40,913 nt of DNA from a gamma proteobacterium IMCC1989 (GTDB taxonomy: Bacteria > Pseudomonadota > Gammaproteobacteria > Pseudomonadales > Cellvibrionaceae): assembly GCA_000209515.2 (NCBI GenBank), contig AEVK01000067.1, positions 1 through 40,913 on the forward strand. The letters are read 5' to 3'. The notes under the pieces were generated by a model that did not search any database, was not told where the DNA came from, and worked only from the letters and a program-made list of their open reading frames with translations. Position 1 is the stretch's first letter; every line of letters starts with the position of its first letter. Made by a program: the position numbers and the translations under genes. Below, one piece after another: positions 28,114 to 35,909 of this stretch.

Positions 28114-28138
28114 TGCACACAAACCTTTAATACAAAAA

Positions 28139-29911
28139 CTATAATTTAATGATCAGACTAAATTTTGAACCAATCCCTTCTTTTCCGTTAGAGAAAACCA
28201 TATCACCTCGTAATATAGACGCACTCTTTTTCATCATATACAAGCCCAAACCACTTCCTTGAGCAACATTGGAATGAAACCGTTTAAACATAGAAAACAT
28301 TTGCGGTTGTAAATCTTCAGGGATACCTAAGCCATTATCTTCAACACTTAATATAAAACACCCGTCTTTTTCTTCGGTGGATATATTAACCCATGACACC
28401 TCTTTTTTGACGTCTTGATATTTAATCGCATTGGAGACGAGGTTTTCTAATACCAATTGAAAACGGAACTTCTTAGTGGTTAACACTGTGCCTTCCGTTA
28501 TATTTTTATGCACAACGATTCGATCAGCATTTTCCATACACTGCATTTTCATCAGCACATCATCTAACATTAGAGAAAGATCTACAGGCTCATCTGGCTC
28601 ATCAAGATGAGAGGCTTTAGCCAAATCTAAAATACCTTCTACCAAAATCTGTAACTGTTGCAGCGAGTTGTTTGCATGGCTAAGACCCGCTAACGCCTTA
28701 GCTTTTTTGTCGTTTTCTATCGATTTAATAGCAAACCCTAGCAATCCTATAGACGACACAAGTGGCGAGCGTAAATCATGAGAAGTGCGGTAGGAAAATT
28801 CTTTTAGTTCTGCATTAGCAACCTCTAGCTCCGCCGTTTTTTCTCTGTGTTGTTTAGTTAAGTAACTCGCTAATGCTAATGCTTGCTGATTTCTTTTGGA
28901 AATCATAAAAAAAAGTGCGAACAACAATGAATCAATAAAAATACCACCGAACAAAATAATAAGCGGCTGATTACTATGATTTTGCTCTAGAAAACTTCCT
29001 GTACTCCAGATAGAAAAAATCCATTCACGGCCATACATATTCACGTGAATTTCTTTTTTATAGGAAGAATCAGCCTGACCTTCTTTATGTTCGTCGTAGA
29101 GAATAAAGCCGTTATCTTCTATACGTAAATCAATTGCACGCTTTGACTGATCTAAAGTACCTTCTAATAACTTATTAAAAATAAAAGGGGCATAAACCAA
29201 CCCAACAAAATTTTCCCGTCGCTCTACAACAGTCGCCAAACCTGAATCAGCTTCTTTATAAAAAGGGGTATAAAACAAAAAGCCGGGCGTTTTTTCACTA
29301 TCCTGCACCAACACGATAGGGCCTGTAATTTTTGCTTCTCCGCTGTCACGTGCAGCTAATGCGGCTTGTAAACGATTACGCTCATGAGCCACATCCAAAC
29401 CTACCGCTTTACGGTTTGCATCCACGGGTTCTATATAAGTGATGGGCAAGTAGATCCCATTATCGTGCTGAGGAAATATACCAAAATCAGGCCTAACCTT
29501 ACGCTCACTTACAAGAAAGGCTTCAAGATCATTAGGCTCCACACTATAAATGACACCTATACCATTAATGCCTGGATAACGTTTTTCGAGCCGTAATGTT
29601 GATGAAAAACGAAACCACTCATCATAGTCAATCCCGTAAGATTGAGAATGAATAGTCGCAACGCCACTCCACAATGCATCCTCGTACTTACGCATGCGCT
29701 CGGAGATAAGCTCGACAGTTTGATTGGCTTGACGTAAAAACTGCTGCTCTATTTTTTCTTCCACTTGCTCACTAGAAAAGTACCATGCAAAAAATGTGAG
29801 CACCAAGGAACTAGAAATAATGAGCCAATGGAACCAATGTAGCCCACCTTTTTCTGAGATCTTATTGTTCTCATCTGTGGAATTTAATAAGGTGGTATGT
29901 AGTTGATTCAA
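28139..29911 (-). CDS. CHASE-domain membrane histidine kinase
   Basis: Sensor kinase with a periplasmic CHASE domain. The 590-residue product has TM1 (about 28-46), the CHASE region (about 80-280, with PGINGIGVIYSVEPND and GFLFYTPFYKE), TM2 (about 317-338) and a short coiled coil. The HisKA domain follows (SHDLRSPLVSSIGLL, phospho-His near 378), then a HATPase domain (NLVSNAIKYQD, VEDNGLGIPED, GSGLGLYMMKK). Start TTG 29911 is supported by AAAGG at 8-9 nt; the next in-frame ATG would remove TM1. It pairs with the downstream single-domain regulator. The ligand is unknown; CHASE domains often sense small extracellular molecules. Confidence 0.94.
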   Translation of the reverse strand: MNQLHTTLLNSTDENNKISEKGGLHWFHWLIISSSLVLTFFAWYFSSEQVEEKIEQQFLRQANQTVELISERMRKYEDALWSGVATIHSQSYGIDYDEWFRFSSTLRLEKRYPGINGIGVIYSVEPNDLEAFLVSERKVRPDFGIFPQHDNGIYLPITYIEPVDANRKAVGLDVAHERNRLQAALAARDSGEAKITGPIVLVQDSEKTPGFLFYTPFYKEADSGLATVVERRENFVGLVYAPFIFNKLLEGTLDQSKRAIDLRIEDNGFILYDEHKEGQADSSYKKEIHVNMYGREWIFSIWSTGSFLEQNHSNQPLIILFGGIFIDSLLFALFFMISKRNQQALALASYLTKQHREKTAELEVANAELKEFSYRTSHDLRSPLVSSIGLLGFAIKSIENDKKAKALAGLSHANNSLQQLQILVEGILDLAKASHLDEPDEPVDLSLMLDDVLMKMQCMENADRIVVHKNITEGTVLTTKKFRFQLVLENLVSNAIKYQDVKKEVSWVNISTEEKDGCFILSVEDNGLGIPEDLQPQMFSMFKRFHSNVAQGSGLGLYMMKKSASILRGDMVFSNGKEGIGSKFSLIIKL

Positions 29912-29983
29912 CTTATGCGCCTTTACGTTTTATCTTGCAAATAGAAATGTCCGATTTTAATAGCGTAAGTATTAACTGGCGGC

Positions 29984-30016
29984 CTACTTTTGCACTACTT
30001 TTGCACTACTTTTGTA
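29984..30016. repeat. 11-bp tandem repeat, three units, containing a stop codon
   Basis: CTACTTTTGCA twice and CTACTTTTGTA once, contiguous. The third unit begins exactly at the stop codon (30006-30008, minus) of the FliL-like gene and covers its last sense codons; the other two lie just past it. Confidence 0.85.
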
Positions 30017-30494
30017 CTACGAAATGGCTGAAGAAGAGATTAATCACTCCTTGCTCGCCATCCTCTTCTTCAATGATATCTTGTATGACCTTTAGTGCTG
30101 TTAACCTCAGTCTTTCTTTACCGTCAGGGGTATCAATATCCGCATCGGTCTGCCGACTAAACAATTTCACTAAGCCATCCCGAAGTAACGGCATATGATG
30201 TCGAGCGGCATTGGCCGAACTCACATCCTCCACTCGAATAGAGATTTCTATCTTCATGTACTGTAATTTACCTTCACCCCCATAGTTAACCACAAATGCG
30301 GGTTTAATAGGGACATAAATGGGTCGTGTAAACACACCCGGCGCTTCCCCTTCGGTGGATTCTACCGCCTCTTCAGCCGGTTCTTCATCCGACCATACGG
30401 GTGCAGAAATGAGGCTTGTCATTAATATTGGCCATATTAGTAACAACATCTGAGTCTTGCGTATTAACGCTACCATTTTAATCAATTTTTTCAT
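30006..30494 (-). CDS. FliL-like flagellar basal body-associated protein, orphan copy
   Basis: The FliL family stabilises the flagellar stator-rotor contact. The 162-residue product has an N-terminal signal or anchor (about 8-35), an acidic linker (DEEPAEEAVESTEGE) and the FliL domain (YVPIKPAFVVNYGG, LQYMKIEISIRVED, HMPLLRDGLVKLFSRQ, LKVIQDIIEEEDGEQGV). A site resembling a signal-peptide cut (SAPVWSDEE) means it could be released to the periplasm. It is away from any flagellar operon, next to dsbB; such orphan copies are common in gammaproteobacteria, and a flagellar role here is not certain. Confidence 0.85.
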   Translation of the reverse strand: MKKLIKMVALIRKTQMLLLIWPILMTSLISAPVWSDEEPAEEAVESTEGEAPGVFTRPIYVPIKPAFVVNYGGEGKLQYMKIEISIRVEDVSSANAARHHMPLLRDGLVKLFSRQTDADIDTPDGKERLRLTALKVIQDIIEEEDGEQGVINLFFSHFVVQK

Positions 30495-30635
30495 TGGCTA
30501 CCCGAGCAAACATTAAGTTATTATTCATTTTCAACGCACTATTATATTCAGTATAGATGGCTTGAAAGATTTGCCACTATTCAATTAAGCGCGTAATCTC
30601 TCGTTTTAGTCTTTTTTCTTATATAGGTTTATATC

Positions 30636-31151
30636 GTGTCTCACTTTTTATGCAGTCCTGCTATGCAACGTCATTATTATCTTCTTCTATGGACGGGATG
30701 CTGCCTGTTAATTGCCATCGCATTGTATATGCAATATATGATGGACTTGGTACCTTGTGCGCTTTGTATGACCCAGCGAGTATTTATTATTGCTGTCGGC
30801 GTTGTAGCACTTGCCGCTTGGATTAGTAAGGCATCGTCGAGCAAAACTTACCCTATCGTGGGTATGGTATTAGCGATTATTGGCGGTGGCTTTTCAATAC
30901 GTCATATTTGGCTACAGAATTTACCTGAAGACTTGGCACCTGCTTGCGGCCCGACGCTAGGATATCTGTTAGAAAATGTGCCCTTTGTAGAAGCGTTGGC
31001 CGTATTATTACAAGGCGATGGCAATTGTGCCGAATCAGTTTGGTCATTTTTAGGTCTCACTATTCCTAGTTGGACACTGCTTGCCTTTATTGGCCTACTG
31101 GTGCTAAATGGCTTCATACTGTTTTTATCTATTATTCGTAAGCAGCAATAA
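30636..31151 (+). CDS. dsbB: Disulfide bond formation protein DsbB
   Basis: Inner-membrane quinone reductase that reoxidises DsbA. The 171-residue product has four membrane helices, the quinone-proximal CxxC in LVPCALCMTQR (near residues 43-46) and the second periplasmic cysteine pair in APACGPTLG and GDGNCAE. GTG at 30636 is used here with a weak TAGG upstream; ATG at 30663 (MQRHYYLLLW) would also give a normal protein. rsd follows, the same neighbourhood as algQ-dsbH in Pseudomonas aeruginosa, as I recall. Its function supports folding of the disulfide-containing secreted proteins the type II system would export. Confidence 0.95.
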   Translation: MSHFLCSPAMQRHYYLLLWTGCCLLIAIALYMQYMMDLVPCALCMTQRVFIIAVGVVALAAWISKASSSKTYPIVGMVLAIIGGGFSIRHIWLQNLPEDLAPACGPTLGYLLENVPFVEALAVLLQGDGNCAESVWSFLGLTIPSWTLLAFIGLLVLNGFILFLSIIRKQQ

Positions 31152-31275
31152 ACTTGCAATATTCGCTAAGCTCTTCTACTTTTAAACTAGTGTTAGAAAT
31201 AATGTGCTGAATATTCATTACTAATAAACCCACATAACGATAACTTCTCATAATAAGTAGTTTAGGAGCTTGACC

Positions 31276-31743
31276 ATGTTAGAAAATTGCCGATCTGCCA
31301 AAGAACGCTGGGGCGGAGTGAACGACATTATTGACCGATGGCTGCACGAAAGGCAGCAGCTATTAGTATGCTATTGCGACCTATCGGGCACGCAGGTATT
31401 TGACGAAAATAATGTGGCACATCAAGAACAAGTCAAACGCTTTTGCCAAATACTAGTGGATTATGTTTCAGCGGGGCACTTTGAAGTGTATGAACAGCTG
31501 ATCAAAGAAGGGCAAGATTTCGACGACAAAGAAGCTTTAAAAGCGGCTGCGGAGTTATATACCGTCATCGACAATACCACAGAGTCATTGATCGACTTTA
31601 ATGATAAATACCAAGAAACTGATGATCTAAGTGAGTTAGTTAAGGATTTATCACATATAGGTCAGAACCTAGAGCCTCGCTTTACTGCTGAAGATCAGAT
31701 GATAGAAGTCCTCCATACGTCTCACAAAGACCTCGTCGCTTAA
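31276..31743 (+). CDS. rsd: Anti-sigma70 regulator Rsd/AlgQ
   Basis: Cytoplasmic protein that binds RpoD and shifts RNA polymerase to alternative sigma factors. The 155-residue product from ATG 31276 has AGGAG at 7-nt spacing; a TTG two codons earlier is not needed. Family features are LENCRSAKERWGGVNDIIDR, WLHERQQLLVCYCDLSG and the C-terminal LGQ-like RFTAEDQMIEVLH. The length matches the family (about 155-160). It stands alone with its own gap upstream, so separate regulation is likely. Confidence 0.95.
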   Translation: MLENCRSAKERWGGVNDIIDRWLHERQQLLVCYCDLSGTQVFDENNVAHQEQVKRFCQILVDYVSAGHFEVYEQLIKEGQDFDDKEALKAAAELYTVIDNTTESLIDFNDKYQETDDLSELVKDLSHIGQNLEPRFTAEDQMIEVLHTSHKDLVA

Positions 31744-31759
31744 TATACCTTTCAAAGAG

Positions 31760-31791
31760 TGCGCTAACCATTATTAAATAACGTTAGCGCA
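31760..31791. terminator. 9-bp inverted repeat after rsd
   Basis: TGCGCTAAC (31760-31768) and GTTAGCGCA (31783-31791) pair perfectly around a 14-nt AT-rich loop, 16 bp past the rsd stop. No T-run follows, so it is a weak terminator candidate or a protein-binding palindrome. Confidence 0.45.
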
Positions 31792-31864
31792 GCTCGACCT
31801 CTCATAAATATCAACTACGCTTATAGTTAAAACATCTCTACAAAATAGCTGTGAGGGTCTACCT

Positions 31865-32893
31865 ATCTTTCTCTCCGTTTCACACGCACGACCTAACATT
31901 TATCGTCACTGCTTACTTGCTTTATCGTTGATATTACTAAGTGCATGCGGTGATGAACATTTACCTGCATCCTCTACCGAAGTCGCCAGCAAGGGGCTCT
32001 ATAGTGGCTCACTGTCTAGTGATGGCGAATGGGCTTTCGCAGGTTCTATTTTCCAAGGCGGTAGCCTATGGCGAATAAAAGATGGGGAGCGACTATATAA
32101 CTGGAACCATACGACTGACGAAGAAAAAAGCATTATTTTGTTTGCCGATATCGCATCAAGCAATACTAAATCGATGACAGCAGACGAGTCTACTCTGGTG
32201 TTATGGGATATTAATACCGGCGAAGCCTCTCGCTTTTGGACTTCTCCAGCAAAAATTCTTGATATTGCCTTACTTGGAAATGGGCAGTATGCCGCACTTG
32301 GTCTTGCAGATCAGTCTGCGGTGATTTTTGATGCGGTTCGTGGCGGAATCACCCGTACTTTTCGACACACCGGTCAAGTGAATAGCGTAGCAGTCAGTGG
32401 TGAACAATCATTACTCATTACTGGCTCAGAAGACCGTACCGCCAGTATTTGGCAATTGAATAGCGGGGAGCGTTTATTCACGATTAAGCATGAAGAAGCA
32501 ATTGATTTTGTGACCCTTAGTCAGGATGGCAACTATGCATTAACTTCGTCACAATATGATAAAGCAGAAATATGGGATGTGAGCACACAGCAGAGTGTTG
32601 GCACTATTCCGATGAAAAAGCAACAAATTAGCCGTGGCTTAAGAGTCACAGCCGCAGTGTTTAGTGATGATAGTGCCTTTATATTAATCGCTTACCCCAA
32701 TCGCATTATTGAATTACGTGAGGTCAAGACTCTAGCGATTATTGATCAATGGACACTACCTAAAAGAAACCAATGGCAACCTACTTCCGCTGTCGTGTTA
32801 GACCTTGCGTTTGATAAACAATACGGCGTGTTTCATGCCATTTCGTCAGACGGCTTTCTTCATCGATTAGAGCTATCGGTAACATCACAATAG
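31865..32893 (+). CDS. WD40-repeat beta-propeller lipoprotein, with no canonical start codon
   Basis: Periplasmic lipoprotein with a seven-bladed-type propeller, a protein-binding scaffold. WD40-like blades recur: LVLWDINTGEASRFW, AVIFDAVRGGITRTFRHTG, ASIWQLNSGERLFTIKHEE and AEIWDVSTQQSVGTI. The lipobox is LLSAC. The frame is open from 31808, but contains no ATG, GTG or TTG before TTG 31928, which lies inside the signal peptide and would give a useless four-residue leader. A GAGGG at 31853-31857 sits 7 nt before ATC (31865), which would give a proper 27-residue lipoprotein signal. The start was therefore probably ATG, mutated to ATC, or ATC is used poorly. Binding partner is unknown. Confidence 0.7.
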   Translation: MFLSVSHARPNIYRHCLLALSLILLSACGDEHLPASSTEVASKGLYSGSLSSDGEWAFAGSIFQGGSLWRIKDGERLYNWNHTTDEEKSIILFADIASSNTKSMTADESTLVLWDINTGEASRFWTSPAKILDIALLGNGQYAALGLADQSAVIFDAVRGGITRTFRHTGQVNSVAVSGEQSLLITGSEDRTASIWQLNSGERLFTIKHEEAIDFVTLSQDGNYALTSSQYDKAEIWDVSTQQSVGTIPMKKQQISRGLRVTAAVFSDDSAFILIAYPNRIIELREVKTLAIIDQWTLPKRNQWQPTSAVVLDLAFDKQYGVFHAISSDGFLHRLELSVTSQ

Positions 32894-32940
32894 TAACGTC
32901 AAATAAATGTAGCGTCACAATAAATCTAGCATCCATAAAA
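32879..32940. repeat. 14-17-bp degenerate tandem repeat across the WD40 gene stop
   Basis: GTAACATCACAATA, GTAACGTCAAATAAAT, GTAGCGTCACAATAAAT and CTAGCATCCATAAAA are contiguous. The first unit covers the last WD40 codons and the boundary with the second holds its TAG stop (32891-32893). Confidence 0.7.
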
Positions 32941-32962
32941 AAGCCCTCCGAAGAGGGCTTTT
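32939..32962. terminator. Bidirectional rho-independent terminator
   Basis: AAAAGCCCTC-CGAA-GAGGGCTTTT: a 10-bp perfect stem with a CGAA tetraloop and A/T runs on both sides, placed between the convergent WD40 and FKBP genes. Confidence 0.93.
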
Positions 32963-32985
32963 AGATCCAATCAGCTAACTGCCAA

Positions 32986-33753
32986 TTACTGTGCAGCAGG
33001 CGCTTCTTCTACTTTAGCAATTTCCAATAATTCTACTTCGAAAATCAGTGTCGCATTTGGACCAATCACTGGGCCTGTACCACCTGGGCCATAAGCCAAA
33101 TCTGAAGGTATGGCGAGCTCGAACTTATCACCAATATTCATTAACTGAAGCGCTTCGATCCAACCAGGGATAACACCGCTTACTGGAAATGTAGCAGGCT
33201 GGCCACGTTCGTAAGAGCTATCAAATACCGTTCCGTCAACTAGGGTGCCCTTGTAATGTACGGTTACTGTGTCGGTGTCTGACGGTGTTGCGCCTTCTCC
33301 GGCAGTAACTTCTTTATACTGAAGACCGCTTTCTGTTGTAATTACACCTTCTTTTTGACCATTTTCGGCCAAATAAGCAGCGCCTTCTTCAATATTTTTA
33401 GCTGCCTGTGCATCGCTTTCTGCTTTTTGCTTGGCTTGGCTTCGAGCTTGTATTTCGCTAATGGTATTACGCTTATCTTCTTCTGATAAGCGAGGCTCAT
33501 TGCCTGCGACTACGTCGGCTACCGCTAGCGCTAAGCTATCTGTATCTAACGTAATGCCATCACGGGTGAACTGTGCTGCCATGTTTTCACCGACGATATA
33601 ACTTAAACGCTGATCCAAAGTCCCTAATGGAGACGCCTCTTCTACAGCCGGAGCAGCGGCTTCTGTCGCTTATTTTTCCGGCGCTTTATCGCCACCACAA
33701 GCAGTTAACACAAGTGTCGCAGCAGTCACGGCAGCGAATTGATATAATTTCAT
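32986..33753 (-). pseudogene. FKBP-type peptidyl-prolyl isomerase lipoprotein with an in-frame stop
   Basis: Periplasmic folding catalyst of the FkpA/Mip type. ATG 33753, with AAGGA 7-8 nt upstream, opens a lipoprotein leader (lipobox LTAC, Cys19). Codon 28 is TAA (33670-33672). The same frame then continues without any shift through a helical dimerisation region and a complete FKBP domain (VTVHYKGTLVDGTVFDSSYE, VIPGWIEALQLMNIGDKF, YGPGGTGPVIGPNATL) to 32986. One base change (for example from CAA, AAA or GAA) would explain the stop. The only downstream start is TTG 33618, which lacks a secretion signal. Either the gene is inactivated, the stop is read through, or the base is an error. Confidence 0.83.
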
Positions 33754-33995
33754 GATTGTTCCTTTTTTATTAGGTTATTTATTAAGTTGGGTTTTATTTT
33801 GCTCACAGGCTATGTGAGGGCATAAACACCATAAAACAATGCCCTATCTATGCTCTAATAGCCGTGTAAATTGATTAAAGATGGATAATATACCAAAATA
33901 TCGCAATTAGATATCCACAAACACTCACTCTTATTTAGCTATTCTCTGCTTATATTTATGCTCAATAGTTATTTTTTATATAGCGATTCAACCAT

Positions 33996-34865
33996 ATGCC
34001 CCATGTAACCATTTCCTCTATTAAACCTTACTGGGAACTCATGCGTTTTCACAAACCCATTGGTATCTTACTTTTACTATGGCCAACCTATTGGGCACTT
34101 TGGTTAGCTGCTGGAGGCTTCCCAAACCCTCAAACACTTTTTATTTTTACCTTGGGCGTTATTATCATGCGCGCAGCGGGCTGTATCATTAACGATATTG
34201 CGGATAGACATGTCGACGGGCATGTAAAAAGAACCGAAGGCCGCCCCATTGTTAGCGGACAAGTCAGTGTCAAAAATGCGTATTACCTGCTTATAGCGAT
34301 GGTAAGCGTGGCGTTTGTTGCAGTATTATTTACCAATACATTAACCATTTATCTCTCTCTCGCCGCTGCCGCACTGGCTTTTTGTTACCCTTTTATGAAA
34401 CGCTATACCCATCTTCCTCAGGTGGTGTTAGGGATGGCTTTTTCTATGAGTATCCCTATGGCATTTGCGGCACAAACGGGCAAACTTGATCCCGCATTAT
34501 GGCTGCTATATACCACCAACGTATTATGGACAGTGGCGTATGATACTTTTTATGGCATGGCCGACAGGGAGTATGATAAACGTATTGGGGTAAAATCTAC
34601 GGCGATCTTGTTTGAGGAAAATGATCGGTTGATTATTGGCAGCATCCAAGTACTAGCCATAATAGGCTGGCTGATGGTTGGGCAACGTTTTGAACTAGGC
34701 GCAATGTATTTTCTAAGTATTGCGGTCGCTGCAAGCTTAATGGCATATCAGCAGTGGCTCATTCGGCACAGACAAGCCAATGCTTGTTTAAGCGCTTTTA
34801 TCAATAACCATTGGGTTGGGATGGCGGTATTTTTCGGCATTTTGCTACATTTCGTGACAAATTAG
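33996..34865 (+). CDS. ubiA: 4-hydroxybenzoate polyprenyltransferase
   Basis: Inner-membrane enzyme attaching the polyprenyl tail in ubiquinone synthesis. The 289-residue product has eight or nine hydrophobic helices and both Asp-rich magnesium/diphosphate motifs: NDIADRHVDGHVKRTEGRP (about 66-84) and YDTFYGMADREYDKRIGVKS (about 182-201). The start MPHVTISSIKPYWELMRFHKPIG is typical. No ubiC precedes it here. The order ubiA-phoB-phoR matches Pseudomonas. Confidence 0.97.
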   Translation: MPHVTISSIKPYWELMRFHKPIGILLLLWPTYWALWLAAGGFPNPQTLFIFTLGVIIMRAAGCIINDIADRHVDGHVKRTEGRPIVSGQVSVKNAYYLLIAMVSVAFVAVLFTNTLTIYLSLAAAALAFCYPFMKRYTHLPQVVLGMAFSMSIPMAFAAQTGKLDPALWLLYTTNVLWTVAYDTFYGMADREYDKRIGVKSTAILFEENDRLIIGSIQVLAIIGWLMVGQRFELGAMYFLSIAVAASLMAYQQWLIRHRQANACLSAFINNHWVGMAVFFGILLHFVTN

Positions 34866-34889
34866 CCCTTTTATTCGAGTAAGTTCGCG

Positions 34890-34923
34890 CTGTCATAAAA
34901 ATGTAACACAGTCTATATTTAAT
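34890..34923 (+). promoter_or_regulatory. Pho box and -10 of phoB
   Basis: CTGTCAT-AAAA-ATGTAAC (34890-34907) matches the two-heptamer PhoB site with a 4-bp spacer. Ten bases further lies TTTAAT (34918-34923), a -10 at the spacing usual for PhoB-activated promoters. It predicts phosphate-starvation autoregulation of phoB. Confidence 0.85.
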
Positions 34924-34959
34924 AGGTAAGCTACTATCGCTACACAATGAAGCCGCCAC

Positions 34960-35661
34960 ATGAACACAAATAAAACCATTCTTATCGTCGACGACGAATC
35001 CGCCATTCGCGACATGTTGAGAGTTGCACTAGAAATGGCTGATTATCACTGCCTAGAAGCCGCTGACACTCAAAGCGCTCACGCACTCATTATCGATCAA
35101 AAACCTAGCCTTATATTACTTGACTGGATGCTACCCGGAACTAGCGGTATCGATCTCGCCCGCCGCCTAAAAAAAGACGAGTTCACGGCTGACATTCCTA
35201 TTATCATGTTGACGGCTAAGGGAGAGGAAGATAATAAAATACAAGGATTGGAAGTAGGTGCTGATGACTATATTACCAAGCCTTTTTCGCCGCGGGAGTT
35301 AGTGGCGCGACTAAAGGCTGTACTTCGCAGAACGGAAGGGATTTCGGCTGCTGAACTGATTGAGGTCGAAGGCTTACGCATGGATCCTGTAGGTCATGTG
35401 GTCACGATTAATAACGAACCTTTGCAAATGGGGCCGACCGAATACCGATTATTAGCATTTTTTCTGACGCACCAAGATCGTGTCTATACTCGCGGCCAAT
35501 TACTGGATCACGTATGGGGCGGCAATGTATATGTAGAAGAACGCACAGTAGACGTGCATATTAGACGTCTACGGAAAGCGCTCACTAGCCACGATCGATT
35601 CATACAAACAGTGAGGGGCGCCGGCTACCGCTTCTCGGCTAAACTGGCAGCTAACGGCTAG
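34960..35661 (+). CDS. phoB: Phosphate regulon response regulator PhoB
   Basis: DNA-binding activator of phosphate-starvation genes. The 233-residue product has a receiver domain (ILIVDDESAIRDM; phosphoacceptor in LILLDWMLPGTSG; Thr in IIMLTAKGEED; Lys in YITKPFSPRE) and an OmpR-type winged helix (MGPTEYRLLAFFLTHQDRVY, GGNVYVEERTVDVHIRRLRK). Length and motifs are standard. Upstream lies a Pho box; phoR follows after an unusually long 248-bp gap. Confidence 0.98.
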   Translation: MNTNKTILIVDDESAIRDMLRVALEMADYHCLEAADTQSAHALIIDQKPSLILLDWMLPGTSGIDLARRLKKDEFTADIPIIMLTAKGEEDNKIQGLEVGADDYITKPFSPRELVARLKAVLRRTEGISAAELIEVEGLRMDPVGHVVTINNEPLQMGPTEYRLLAFFLTHQDRVYTRGQLLDHVWGGNVYVEERTVDVHIRRLRKALTSHDRFIQTVRGAGYRFSAKLAANG

Positions 35662-35679
35662 GAGAATGTAAAGCGTGTG

Positions 35680-35768
35680 TTTCAACAGCTACCAAGGCAC
35701 TCGTTTGAACAGTTGCCTAGGCTACCCCTCTAGGCTATCCCTCTAGGGAACTACTCTAGACTATTGCT
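35680..35768. repeat. 24-bp duplication followed by four 13-bp units between phoB and phoR
   Basis: An imperfect 24-bp pair (35680-35703, 35704-35727; both contain TTTSAACAGYT) leads into CTAGGCTACCCCT, CTAGGCTATCCCT, CTAGGGAACTACT and CTAGACTATTGCT (35717-35768). The rest of the gap to 35909 has no clear feature. Confidence 0.75.
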
Positions 35769-35909
35769 ATACAATAAGGCACAGTGCTGGGCAGATTCAT
35801 TGTGTTCACCCTGAACCTAGCGATAAATCTACATTATTACCTTTGGCCGCTAAACTGTTCGCGACCAAACCATAACAATAATATTGCATATTTATAGAGA
35901 ACACGCGCT

